Assembly (NCBI GenBank): GCA_017163975.1
Contig: JAFFSR010000009.1
Span: 992,001 to 1,056,000 of the forward strand
Direction: 5' to 3'
From: Anastatus disparis
Taxonomy: Eukaryota; Arthropoda; Insecta; Hymenoptera; Eupelmidae
Length of the DNA stretch: 64,000 bases
The first letter of the stretch is position 1, and every line of letters starts with the position of its first letter. Below, piece by piece: positions 51,901 through 64,000 of this stretch. The position numbers and the translations under genes are program-made. The notes beneath the pieces are model-generated. The model did not search any database. It saw nothing but the letters and a program-made list of their open reading frames with translations, and was not told the DNA's origin.

Positions 51901-52862
51901 ATTTCCATTCTAAAACTTTGAAAAAAATTGCGATTCTCATTTTATCGATCAGCTCAGAACTCATCAAATTTTTATTCGTTTCAGAAATTACCGGACTATT
52001 CTTTCGTTTTATCCCATAAATTTATATAAATCATATAAGATGATCAGAAAAACCGAATTTCTGTACTATATATGACAGTTTGTTTTCAAGAGTTTGTTGC
52101 TTTGCTCGGTTCACTAACTCCATAACTAGTGGCTGCAAACAATTTGTTTAATTAGCAAAATAGATATAGACGCACTTCACCTTCCTCAGTCCAGTTCACT
52201 TTGGTCTTTCTAATGACCTTACCTTAACTTAGTTCGTGGATGTGATTTAAGGACTTTAACTGAAATAAAAAATAAGATTTTGTAGTATTAAAAAATGTTT
52301 TATATTTTCTAGAAGTTTATAACAAATTCGGATGGACATATTTAACTTGATGGTATTAAATAGAATTTACGGTATTTTTTAAATTATTATATTGTCCTTG
52401 ATAGAACGTTGAATTTAATTATGAATCTCGTTACAGCGATGATTTGTTTTTTTTCAATCTGATTACTTATTACACAAACTCTGTGAAATTGTAAATAATA
52501 TTACAAAAAAACTTATATTCTTTTATATAAATGTTGTAGATTTTATTCGAGATTAGAAAAAAAATGTTATTATTCAAACATAAAAGAAAACAAAACATGA
52601 TCATATACTATGAAAAGTCGTTTTATAAACATGCATGTAAAAAGCATGCATATGTGTATCACAATTTACGCTCTACGTTGTTTGCAAAAACTCAACTCTT
52701 ACGCAAAAAGCTTTTTGCGTTGAATGCTACACGTAATTTAGTTTTCTCTTAACCTTATAACAATGTTATCAACCATGAAAATAGTTTGATCGTATTTGAC
52801 GTGTGTTTCAATTAAATGTACAAAATTACGCCGCTTTTTGTCTATTACATGTACACACTTAC

Positions 52863-52928
<66 letters not shown>

Positions 52929-53640
52929 ATAAATGTATATACTTTGCAAACATCTGAATAGAACGTGCTGTGGGCTGCACTTTGGCGATAACTGAAGTTA
53001 TTTTGGTTTCAGTCTCTTTCTCTCTCTCTTTTGCAATAATGCACTAACGTAGTTACGTAGCCACCTTAAACTTCGAGAAATACATCCCTATTACAACGTT
53101 TATGCATTTCAGTTTATGCTGTAACGCGGAGTTTCCAATAGAAATTTTTACATGTACTTCGTTACGCTAGTGACACAAGTTAACTTTTAAAATGTCCGTG
53201 CGGAATTCGTAAGCGAAATTTCATTATGCTAAATTCAATATATTTCTAAGAAGAAAGTCAACGAAAATTAACAAATTCAAAATTAAATTGCTGTACGACA
53301 GAAATTGCTGTTCCTTAACGTCCTTGTAGTTGTACAAGTCCTAAAACAACTGTAGCCATTATTTCTATTTAAAAAATTTATCATTTTAACAAATAAAATT
53401 TTTATTATATGACATCCGATTCTTTTTTTAATATAAAAATATCATTGCTGTTAGATTTTTATATGTGACATGCCATTTTTAACTTTGAAATTAAACTAAC
53501 TCTTTATTTCTCTGTTGCATAAAAAAATGATTATTGAATAAAAAAATATTAAAATAAATGCAATAAATATTTTATAAAAATCTAAACTTTTCGCGAATAT
53601 GATATGAAGCAAATGATAAATAATAAATAATTATTTTTGA
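48990..53640. other. AT-rich non-coding DNA with microsatellites
   Basis: An (ACAT)n run at 52863-52890 grades into (AT)n at 52889-52920. A small GC-richer patch lies at 51060-51190. No element ends or exons recognised. Confidence 0.45.
52863..52920. repeat. Compound (ACAT)n-(AT)n microsatellite
   Basis: About seven ACAT units followed directly by about sixteen AT units, then GTATGTATAT. Confidence 0.97.
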
Positions 53641-56600
53641 AATTTCTGATGCAATATATCTAAAGCAGCTTAATCAAGGCAGTATCTTCGCGTCTGAACA
53701 TTATTATTCTGGTGCACGTCCATCTTCGACATGCGAGCATATCATGCGCACAAAGGCGCAAGGAATAATCTGTTCCTTTGAGAAAGCGTATAGCATAACA
53801 CAGTAGTAGAACGGCACAACGAGACGTGGTGCTGGTGGTGTGATGATGATGCTGCTGCTGCTGGTGTTGGTGCGAAGCCAGAGAGATACCGTATAATATT
53901 ATAGAACCCAAAGGTATATCATGTCCAATTTTCATGCAAGCTTTGCGTTTCACTACAAGAGAAAGAGTAGACTTTCCTCTTGTCCGTACGTATATATATA
54001 TATATATAGAGAGAGAGACAAAACTCGAGGCACATTACCTCTGTCGAACGCTAACTCATTATATTACCGAGCTTGCGTCGACGTTGCCATTTCTCTTTTG
54101 GCTATAATACTCACCGTAAATTCTTAGTGCTTCCGGTTTATCATACCTATATGTTTCTCTGACCCTCTCTCTCTCATTCTCTTTTTTTTCTCTTGGTATA
54201 TACTAGAATTTTACTACCAACCAAGCCAGTTCACGCTTCTCTTTACCACATTATCTTTGTTGTATAGTCAAAAGCTTGGCTTCATATATAGATATCACGA
54301 CGCGCGTACAACGACATGTGAGATACATCGCGTTTAACACCCACCAACGGACTAAAAAATGCTTAGCAATATAATAGAATATCACGTGAATATATGCACC
54401 TTCATATAAGTACGTACTCATACACCAGTCGAGTAAAACACGCTGGCGTTATCTGAAACTACAAAGCATAGCTCAGATACACACACGTACATTGGCAGAG
54501 ACAGGTGTACGCGTATGACTACAGCTATTTTGGGACGTAAAGCAAAATGCAAACTGTGCCGATAGCTAACGAAGCGAAGGCTTAAATCCGAAGCCCAATG
54601 ATTATTGGCAATTACATGGAATATTTCTTGTTTCTCGTAATTTCGATTTCTGGCTATATGTACTCGGACCGTTCTTTCTTTCTTTCCTTTTTTTTTTCTA
54701 TTTCCATTACGTTGGCTCTTGCGTGTATGCATTTAATTAAGCACAGCTGTTTTGACACACGAGCGAATTGCTTGCTAACAACCAGTGCCCCCTGTAGTGG
54801 AGCCTCTATCCCCCTGGTGAACGTATTCAAAGTCATATACTGCTAGTTGATTTAACAGCAACATCTGCCGTGTACTCTCTCTTGCTCTCTCTTGTTATGT
54901 ATCGGTACATACAGTACAGGCTTCGTCGTCGTCGCCTCTCCTTTTCCCCTCTACCCTCCACCTGAGCTGGAGAGCTTTGATTTAAGCTCCTGGGATTTCG
55001 AATCTATGTGCAGACTAAACGCAAACGTAATTGGCTGCTCGTTGATTTATAGATCTGAACGTGCTAGCAACAAGCGCTAATTTTTAGCCTCCAGATTAAA
55101 AAAAAAAAAGGAACTTATCGAATCTGATAATGTTTATGGGAAAGCGACATCGAGACACCTTGCACTTTAATTGTGCCTTTTTAACGACTAATTTGCACAC
55201 GAGCGTACACGCCAACTACAGGGTAACCTGATTTACTTCGAGTGTGGTCAAAGTCCGTAAACTGCTTTATGTAAACTTCCTGTGTAAAACCTTATAACAT
55301 CGCCGAGTGCTGGTATATCTAAGGCTTCGATTAAATTAATATTATAAGTTTATTAACTTCGATATAATGAGCTTATTTCAATCGCATACAGGTTCATGTT
55401 TTCTGTATGAAATTCATTTTTTTATTGGAATATTTTTATAAAGTATCTTCGTAATTTTTTTGTTGAAATATTTTATCAGTAATGCTAATTATTCGAACTT
55501 CACTCTTTATACTGACTTTAATAAAAGTCTATTTAATTCCATTTAAAAATATTACCTTCGATTTCTTGTATATCGATTGTTGACTAATATTTATCTATGT
55601 TTCACAAAATTCTTATGTATTTTTTATAGTAATTTTATAAGATTAGAAACTGTTAAATATTTTTCAGACAGGTCATATAACTATTATTATTTAAAATATA
55701 ATCAATGAAATATATTTTACTGAAATGATATAAAGTTCTGTTTATTAAATCATCTGCAGTTTTAAACTATTATTAAATCATCTGCAGTTTTAAATATGCT
55801 ACTTTTTGAAATAAAAAGAAAAAGTTGATTTAACGTTTCTAGTGCAAACAATTTAAATGAATAAACATGCTTTTTCATGTTTTTGTTTCTATTGATACTA
55901 TACTTCGTGTTTACAAAATATTTACTAACGCTCATTAAAACTTATTTTTCATAAAACAGGATTAAGTTATAATCTCATTTGAATCCCAGATATAATTTCT
56001 TTTTTTTTCAACAATAGACTTGAAATTGCAATAAAGTACAAAAGTAGAAATAGTGAGTATTATTTCGAAAAGTAGATAATAATTATTGAAAAATGTTTAT
56101 GCAGATGATTTCGAAGCGTAAAGAATAAGACGTAAAGCCAATAATTCATAAGAAATAAGTGAAATTGAAATATTTCTGTTTATTTAGCAGATGCACTCCT
56201 CATTACCAAAGTCACGCGAAGAATTTTCCTTCATTAAGCGAAGGGTTTTTAAATGGCCTCTGATTAAAAGTTAGTGCTCATCGTGTACATCCAGCTGCTG
56301 TGCGCCAGAAACAAAATATTGGAAGCAGCTTTGTTAAATAGCCCGAGAAAGCATTAAGTAGATTAAACAATCAGACGAGCAACCGAGCAAACGAACTTTC
56401 TTATGTTCTTGTTTTTGTTTCTTTTTTTTTTTGTACATGCATAAAAGTCAGTGCTGATATTGCGATGTAATTTCAAAATGATATTCTAATGGGAAATTCG
56501 CATTTAATTTTATCTTATATTTCTCAGGATAAAAATATATATTTAAGAGCAATGGTAAAATAATATCATTCATAAAAATAATTAGCATTTAAATAAACAA

Positions 56601-57340
56601 TAATAAGAGCCATTTTTTAACTTGATATCATAAATCAAAATGATAATATTCCTAATTGAATCAACGTACTTTTTTATATCAATCAATAATTAAAAGGTCG
56701 GGAGACATGACAACAACAGCGATGATAAGAAACGATGACAACAAACAACGGCAATAAAAAGAGCGAAAATAGGATATTCTCGGCATCGTATGGAAGCGTT
56801 AAGATAACAGGTGTTTTTTACTTTTAAACAGGTAGAATAAATATCCGCGCGCATTGGCGTGTACAATACAGAAAAGTTCGGAAAGTGTATACGCGTGCCA
56901 AGCGTGCAGGAAAATCGACACGATAAAATATATATCTCCCTAATTTTGGGTATACTTGCTCCGGCCAAACCCGTTTATAGGCCATTCTAAGAAGAGTAAG
57001 CGTATAGAGGAAGCTGCATGATCAGCATCATCTATCCGTACTAGAGAGAAAGAGGGAGAGCTAGTAGCACAACCGAACAGCGTTCGGCTGGCACATGCAC
57101 TTGCGTTTATCTGCACGACCTAAGTGTAGTAAATTCGACAGTACCCCAAGACTCTAGCCAGACAGAGAGAGAGAGAGAGAGAGTTAGAGAGAGGGAGTGC
57201 TTTAATAATATCGATTCTCATAAAGATCGCAAGAGAAAATCATGGATGGGAAGGGTTTGTGGCTGCTTGCCAGTGAATGACGAAGGGTACCTTTCTATGT
57301 ATGTGTATGATATAGTAGTCGAACAACTATTTCACAATTG
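53641..57340. other. Second cluster of GC-richer, CT/GA-rich islands
   Basis: Islands at 53.65-55.3 and 56.2-57.3 kb carry trinucleotide ATG/CTG/GGT repeats (53827-53865), a (TA)n-(GA)n run at 53991-54018 and (GA)n at 57164-57183. The gap between them is AT-rich and contains a 28-bp tandem duplication at 55744-55796. Frames here are short, overlap on both strands and show no domains. Confidence 0.4.
55744..55796 (+). repeat. Tandem duplication, period 28 bp
   Basis: ATTAAATCATCTGCAGTTTT followed by AAA occurs twice, starting at 55744 and 55772, with identical cores. Confidence 0.85.
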
Positions 57341-60287
57341 ATAGAGAACGTTTTTCTCTTTATATACATTTTCTTTATATTCAAAATTATCCATTAATAA
57401 TTATTATTTATTCAAAAATCTTTTAAAAAATCTTTAAAATTATAAATAAATCTAGGAATTTCATTAGAAGAGAAAAACATGACTGAAATGACTTTATAAA
57501 TAAATATTTAAAATGACATTAAATTTATTTTTTAGCCTCCTCATGCTCAAAATCGCGAAGTTTTTAAAATATGTTTGTATAAATAATATGGAAAAGATTA
57601 TTTTAAATGTTTAAGTACTGTTCAGAAAATCACGAAATTTTGCAGACATGTATCTTCTTGCTTTAAATTAAACCATATAAATTTTTGGAAAGCTACACCA
57701 ACTCAGTAAAAAGTTACTAATCAATTGTTTATCCGTGCAATTAACACGTATAGCTTTAATCATTAAATTCATGAAAACAGCCGTTCAGATTTTGATAATA
57801 CTTCATGGAATGAATATTTGACGGCCCATAAGTATAATAGTTACATTAGAATATTGATTCACCAACTTTCATAATTAATGCACCGATAGTACTCCCATAA
57901 GTTTCAGAAAATTTATCTATTTATAGTTGGATAGTGTTATTTGTAAGCATCTATTTCAATTAAGTTAATGTTAAAAGATAACGAAAAATTTTCAAAGTCA
58001 TTTTTTTGATAATTGGTTTATTACTTTTATTCAAATTCAAACAAGCGGTCATCGATTGAATTTTCTTTTCCTTTAACATTTTATTTCAATAATATTTAAT
58101 TTGTTATAAAAATAGTTCATGTCTATTAAATGTGAAAATAAAGATAATTAAATTGATAATAAACCTCAATTGTTCCTAATACGTTAATTTTTAACGTTTT
58201 GAGTTAGCACAGTAACATTCCTTTTATGTTTAAAAACAAATTAAACGTTTTTATTTTTTCCTAAAAATAACTCGATCAGATGAATTTGGATCACGGAAAT
58301 TATGATCCAATACTAGGTTAAATTTCTCACATTTCGAAAATCAGTCGTGTAAGATTGAAAATTAACGAGACTACAGCAAATTGAAAATTGAAATTTGTTT
58401 TCAATTTTGCAATTTTCATTTACAAATTTGATACTGAATAGATTGTAAGATAAAAAAGAACCTTCGATCAGTGACGGCGAAAATTAAATGAAATTGACAA
58501 ACAACAATTTACCTTAAAATTTTGTTTTTAAAATTGACTGCACAGAAAAAAACTAAGTTATAACTATTCAAAAAAATGCAATAATAACACAAGAATTTTC
58601 TTGAACTTTCATAGATCAACATTTTTACAAAGCGTTTCTTTTTCGCTCTATTCGAGCGTTTTCTCGTGTGTCTTTTCTTTGTATTGCAAACATACGTTGT
58701 GTCCATTTTGTCGCCCCAAGATTTCGTTTTAGAGTTCAACAAACACTGCATATGCATTGCAGTATAAGTTGCGCTCTCTTTTTTCTTCCGCTTTAAATCT
58801 TTCAGAGCACAACAGTGTGAATTTTTCTTGAAATTCCATTCCTGAACGAATATCTTTTATGTTTGCGATATCCGCTCATAAATAATATCGACTCTTCTCT
58901 CTCGGCGAAGAAGAAAAAAAAAGAAGAGTAAGGTGTCTTTTCTCATGGTGCGCTTCATTTTCACTATTACGTAATACAGTTTTATGGAGTCGTATTTAAA
59001 GATACGAGAAGCGAAAGCCTTATCTTCTTCTACGCATTTTTTATAGGTACTGTGCACTTATTACACCTTCTTTACATTATACTTCATTCGTTCGCACGTT
59101 AATTTATCCCTTTACAAGAAATAAAATGAAAATTTCAATAGTATATTTATACAACTACACACGTAGTTTACAATAATTATATTTCTCGCAATTGCAAAAT
59201 TGTTGATTAATGATCAATAATGAAAAACGTTGCTAACAGTTTTGATATTATACTTTCTTATAAACGTTGTTGAATAAGCAATCGATTAATAAATAAAATA
59301 CTTGATTAAATACATACTTTTTAACTTTTTACAAACCTTAAAAAATTACATTTTAGATTATAGATTGCGTCCAATCAAGCTTAAATCAACAAAAAATTAA
59401 TTGAAAGTACTTTGATATATTTTTTCATTCCGGCAAACCTGAAAAAATATTATTTTCTTGTAACATTTTTCAATAATTTCTGTTTTAAGTGTATATTCGG
59501 AAAATTAAAAAAATCCTTGCGTGTGTGTGTTTTTGTGCATATTCGAGTATGCGAGAGTGCATGTGCGTATGCGAGTATATTAATGAGTCTGTCGTTAGCT
59601 CGTAACTACTTAAAAACTTGTCAATGGATTGATTGCCAATTTCGGATATAATTTAAGTTCATACATTTCGAAAAAGTTTGAAATATTTAAGAGTTTTCAC
59701 AGCGTATTTAAGTGATTTTTAGAAAGTGAAAAATAATCATGGTGACTTCAACGATCTATACATTTTTTTAATTTATAATATATACAATGAACAAAGTTTC
59801 TTAAGTTGTTTTAATGAAAATTATTGATTTGCCATATAAGAAACTTTGTGAAAATAACGAAACTCGATATTTATTTATAAAATATATTTAAGATTGATTT
59901 GTACATTATATATATATATATATTTATATGCAATACTTTATACAGAATTATTATTTATTGCTTGATGTATTACATGCCTTTTTGTACTCTTTTACAAAAT
60001 AAATTAATATCTATCTATCTATCTATATATAAATTGTTTTCATTTATATAAGAAGTAATAATTATTTGAAATGTAAATAACACAGCAAATAGGCAACCTT
60101 ATTGATATGTGGGCAATATAATTTCAAAATTAAATAGAAAAATATAAGAAATGATAAATTTTTGTAATAAATAATTATGAAATTTTCAATAAATAATAAT
60201 GATAAAAATTATTCGATATTTTCTTAATTGACAAATCAATCATATCTAATTACTCATCGAAGTTTTGATAAAATAAAAATTAATATT
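57341..60287. other. AT-rich non-coding DNA
   Basis: Contains an (ATCT)n tract at 60009-60026 and TG-rich sequence near 59520-59575. A slightly GC-richer patch lies at 58600-59060. No credible gene. Confidence 0.45.
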
Positions 60288-60836
60288 TCATTTGAATTTA
60301 TATTTCTTAATTTTGCTTGTAATAGAATCTTCAATTTTTCTCATAAATTTTCTTTTCGAATTTAGTTTTTCTTGAATTATTTCTTTTTCTTTATTGATTT
60401 TTAATTTTTTTTCTCTTTCTTGCAGACTTTTTTCAGCCACTTCTTTTTTTATTAATAACTGCTTTTTTCTGTCTTTAGTTTTTTCTTTTTTTTTTATATT
60501 CGATTCTGTTCTTTTGTTTTTCAGATATTTCTTTTATTTTCAACATTTTCTTTATTAAAAAATATATATCATTTGAATGGAACTTCTCTGTGCTGAAGTC
60601 ATGAATAATAGTAATATTTGCTACATTTTTTGAATTTTTATCTTTTATAATTTTAATTTGTTGTACATTTCAATTTTGAGCAGCTAGAATCTCATTGTGA
60701 ATTTCTATGAAAATAAAAATAAAATTTTAGAAGGAATATTAAATTGACAATATAGTTTATAATAAAGCAACTTACTTATAGTATTCAAAATTAGTAATAG
60801 AGTCATTTCTAGAAATATTTTATATTCCGTTAACAT
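60288..60836 (-). pseudogene. Small Lys-rich coiled-coil coding unit with one intron, disrupted
   Basis: On the minus strand an ATG at 60836-60834 opens a frame (MLTEYKIFLEMTLLLILNTI) that runs to a consensus donor GTAAGT at 60775. A 71-base intron with a pyrimidine-rich end in ATAG (60705) follows. The frame continues exactly in phase across the junction (IHNEILAAQN). It is then stopped by TGA at 60672-60670 but reads on in the same frame for 66 more codons. A 1-nt shift in an A run near 60480-60495 follows, then about 70 further codons to a TGA at 60290-60288. The protein would be about 170 residues, Lys/Glu-rich with coiled-coil character in its C-terminal half (EVAEKSLQEREKKLKINKEK). I do not recognise the family. 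Chance open frames in A-rich DNA are the main alternative. Confidence 0.4.
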
Positions 60837-60907
60837 TATGTATGTCTTCAATGTTACAATAGTTAGGTAAAATTGAGATTTTTTCTATTGATTGGTTTTA
60901 TTGACAA

Positions 60908-61095
60908 CTTTTGTGGTTCATTCAGTAGAGTGATGGTATTCGTAATTCGTTGGTCTGAGTTCAAATCCAGGTCTCACTTAATTAATACAAGTACCACTAT
61001 ACCTTAAATATAACTTTTTTAACAAACACTCTGGAAACTCGCTGATTAGAATTGCAGTGACAGCATAAATACATTGATATCAAAAAAAAAAAAAA
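60908..61095 (+). mobile_element. tRNA-derived SINE copy 5, most diverged
   Basis: GTGGTTCATTCAGTAGAGTG (A box region), GAGTTCAAATCC (B box, one base off), ATACAAGTACCACTATACC, GCTGATTAGAATTGC and ATAAATACATTGATATC are followed by 14 A residues. It starts 72 bases from the ATG of the disrupted coding unit, on the opposite strand. Confidence 0.82.
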
Positions 61096-61891
61096 GATTG
61101 GCACTGTACTTATAAAGTATAATAATATCCTAATCTATTTTTTGGTATATATAATATTGGAGATTTTCTTCGTTGGAATAATTTCTTTGATAATGAAATT
61201 TGGCTGATTTATATTATTTTCAGCATTTAATTATTTTCTTCAATTTGATATCTTACCATAATCGATTGAGTTTTCATGAACGTGACCCACTTTTTTTAAA
61301 GGTATCGATTATTCAATCAGAACTGATTTAGTTTTTATCAAGTGATACACGATTCAACATAATTATTAATACAATGTAATAATGTTATAGTAGCTTTTAA
61401 CATTACTTTTAAAAAAGCATAAGCTATTAATTAACATTCAATTTCAATAATATTAAATTGTATTTAATGCAACAAAATTTGTGAGTTATTTAAAATTAGA
61501 CATTTAGTTTAAAATTATTTGAACAGTCTATATAAATTTATTAAAAATAACTTTTTAAATTGATTTTTTATTTTTGCAAAAGTTGCTTAACTTTTACAAA
61601 ATTAACTTTTGGAATTGACTTTGTAATATGATTTGTAGTTTGTTGAATGATGCTCTTGTGCTATTTTGGATAGTCATAGGTAGAACTTTCTGTATTAATC
61701 AATTTTTGGTTAAAAATAAGGAACAGTCAATAGTGAAAGTCTTAGAGTATAATAGTTATAAGTGAATATTTGGCTTAGCAAAAGCGTTGATTATTTTGGC
61801 GTTAATTATAGAACTATCTCTTGGTGGTTTTAGCTCTATTGTAAATGTATAACCATACATGTATATATGCATGTGTCTAAGGAGCACATCA
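61096..61891. other. AT-rich non-coding DNA
   Basis: Nothing recognised. Confidence 0.45.
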
Positions 61892-62028
61892 CGCCAAAGG
61901 CGCTTTCCTCTCACGGCACGGGGCATCCCTCGTGTAATCCAGCCCCGTAAATCGGGATTAAACTTAGCGGCACTTCCGAAGCGGATGCGCGGCTGCGCGC
62001 AAGCCTAGATCAGCTCTCTGTATAGAGA
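61892..62028. other. GC-rich hairpin cluster, possible structured RNA
   Basis: Six short hairpins follow one another: CGCC-AAA-GGCG (61892-61902), CACGGGG-CAT-CCC(T)CGTG (61917-61934), CCCG-TAAAT-CGGG (61944-61956), TCCG-AAG-CGGA (61975-61985), TGCGCG-GCTG-CGCGCA (61986-62001) and TCTCT-GTAT-AGAGA (62015-62028). The segment is sharply GC-richer than its surroundings. Both strands are open in at least one frame, but no domain was recognised. It could be a structured ncRNA, a fragment of an rRNA-like sequence or the hairpin end of a transposon. CTAG at 62005-62008, just after the fifth hairpin, recalls Helitron 3' ends, but the spacing is short and no T follows. Confidence 0.4.
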
Positions 62029-64000
62029 AACACAGCACTGAATGCACCGATCCAACATATACGATGTCCTGAGCTGCTAAAACTAAAGGATTTAAATCGT
62101 TCAGTCGTTTAAACTGTAATAGTTTGAATTTAACTTTTCTAACTTTCACTAGAAAGACAAGGTGTTTTATTGCATTTTGCTAATCAAGTTTAAGCGTGTT
62201 TTGCTTGCTACAACAAAAACTTTATTTTCTCAAATATTCTCATTGCTCAATTCGTCAAAAAACTTTAAAAAAATAATTGTAACCTTGTATATTTACAAAT
62301 ATTATATGTCCTTGAAAGATATTCGTTATATTTTTATCTGTGCTTATAACTTTGAAGATTGTTTTTACTTAAACGATTTCCAATAGGAAAATGACGAATT
62401 TTTGGACATCATCCAAATAGACTTTGCGCGATTGTTTTATTTTTAAAATACCAACACAGTGATACAATATGACGTAAACAATTTTATCAGTTTTTACTTA
62501 TTTTTATCAGTTATTTGTTTTTAATGAACTGAAAAATCTTAAATATTGTAATGAGATTATAATTGCAGATGAAGTTTTTAAATTCAAATAAATAATATAG
62601 ATTGGTGTAAACAGTAAATAAATGAAAATATACCAATAAGTTGCACTTATGAATTTTCTTTTTGGTATTATATTTCTATTTCCAGGATTTGCAGGTTGAG
62701 ACCGGATGCAAATTTATATGACTAACCATTTTATAAATTATTATAGTTGATCATATGTCTGTACTTTTAGATTTAATGGGAAGAGTATAACAGACCTTTT
62801 TAAAGTCTTAAAATAATTGACGGATAAACATAAATTTGAACCATTTGACATCTATTATGTGGACAAAACAGGGCTTTTTGTTCTTCCAAAAAGTTGGTCA
62901 AGTTTTATTAGATTAATGGTATTTCGGATAGCTGAAAAATTTATTAAAGTAATATTTTACAATGTAATTACTTTATATGTAAAATATTAGTTGCATGTAA
63001 GAAATTCGAATTTCCAAGAATAATCTCTAATTTAGTTGGTTTCCAGTTGATTTGCAGGTACCGGTTGATTGATCCTACGTGTGCCTTGTTTGTAATTTCA
63101 AAATAAAACAAATCGTTAATTTCGAATAATAATACGAGTATACTTAGATTTTTTATGATCTTGTAAATCTCAGTCATAAATTAACATAGTTTTTTCGGAG
63201 AATTAAAGACATAAGCAAAATATATTTTATATCTTCGAAACCCATATTCTAAAGCTTATCTTATTCGGTAGATGATAACCATAATTTATCGAATCCAAAA
63301 AAATAAATGTAAATTTGGATAGAATTCCAATTATTCAGACAAAATCTTTCAAATTTTTTGTTAGGTGCCTTATACTTGGGTTACATTAGATTATAGTATG
63401 ATTTAAAGTCCATTAATATTACTCGCCCATGGATATGCATCATTAGTATAAGTGTCTATTTTATCAATGATAAAATTAAAATTACTATTTCTGTTATTTC
63501 AATTTCATCGATTGATGAAGCTACACTTGAATCTAATAATGCTGTCAATTTTGAATCTATTTTTCTGATTTTTTATACCATGATTAATTAGGAGAGATGC
63601 TTTTGACAGTAAATAAATCTTTTAAATAAAAAATTTGCTGAGTATATAATTAATAAAAATTACGAGTGTATAGTACAGTATGTATAATACTTTACATTTT
63701 TAATCCATGCACGACTGCTTATTCATTATATGCATATAAATTCTTTTATTCTAATTTACATTCTTTAAACCATTGTTCAGTACTTGGTATGCTATTAAAA
63801 AGTATAAATACGCTCCAGATTTTATTTTTTTACATTCATGAATACATAATAATCGTGCGGGTTATTTGATTATTTGGTTATATATACATGTTTAAATAAA
63901 ATCAGAGTTTTGTGATGATTTTATCTTACAATGGTTATTCACAATATTCTGAAAATAAATAATTTCAAATATATTATTGATAATAAAAAAGAAAAAGAAA
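62029..64000. other. AT-rich non-coding DNA
   Basis: No element ends or RNA genes. Two modest open frames (about 62815-62988 plus, and 62968-63177 minus) have non-repetitive composition but no recognised domain. Confidence 0.4.

Noticed and set aside
6821..60026. A CRISPR array among the many short repeats
   Set aside because: All short repeats are microsatellites or transposon termini; none shows regular repeat-spacer spacing.
61986..62008. Helitron 3' end (hairpin plus CTAG)
   Set aside because: Only three bases separate hairpin and CTAG, the next base is A not T, and no matching 5' TC end was identified; kept only as an alternative.
62968..63177. 69-codon minus-strand frame, and a 57-codon plus-strand frame at about 62815-62988
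   Set aside because: Reasonable composition but no known motif; lengths are compatible with chance.

Overview
This window looks like gene-poor insect nuclear DNA. It is strongly AT-rich, full of microsatellites and insect-type transposable elements, and I could find no convincing intact host protein gene. The mix of very AT-rich DNA with GC-richer islands full of GA/CT tracts, tRNA-derived SINEs and a copia element primed by initiator-tRNA would fit a hymenopteran such as a parasitoid wasp or ant. That placement is inference only.

Layout. Positions 1-3270 hold the 3' part of a jockey-like non-LTR retrotransposon: the end of its endonuclease, its reverse transcriptase, a 3' UTR and poly(A). 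A 5'-truncated SINE is inserted exactly in that poly(A) with a target duplication. Four more copies of the same SINE family lie at about 9.47, 31.91, 48.79 and 60.91 kb. Between 3.5 and 42.8 kb the DNA is non-coding. It contains a degenerate inverted-repeat element (5.58-6.26 kb), a 1.05-kb element with 13-bp terminal inverted repeats and many TGACCA motifs (26.06-27.10 kb), an imperfect foldback (34.31-34.45 kb), and a flawless inverted repeat with 102-bp arms (35.17-35.44 kb). GC-richer, purine/pyrimidine-tract islands cluster at 10-25 kb and 53-57 kb.

Positions 42782-47372 (minus strand) are a complete Ty1/copia-type LTR retrotransposon. It has identical 246-bp LTRs, a 5-bp target duplication, a primer site for an initiator-tRNA fragment and a polypurine tract, but a disrupted gag-pol that lacks the catalytic Asp pair of reverse transcriptase. 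Beside it is a 429-bp TTAA-flanked MITE with an internal duplication (47455-47883). Near the right end are a small lysine-rich, apparently spliced but broken coding unit (60288-60836, minus) and a compact GC-rich stretch that folds into six consecutive short hairpins (61892-62028).

The LINE and the copia polyprotein share one odd feature: each 1-nt frame break is explained by one missing A in an A run of the coding strand. That pattern suggests homopolymer errors in the assembly as much as true decay. No operons, CRISPR arrays, bona fide tRNA or complete rRNA genes were seen. Domain and family calls come from motif recognition by eye; no database search was possible.
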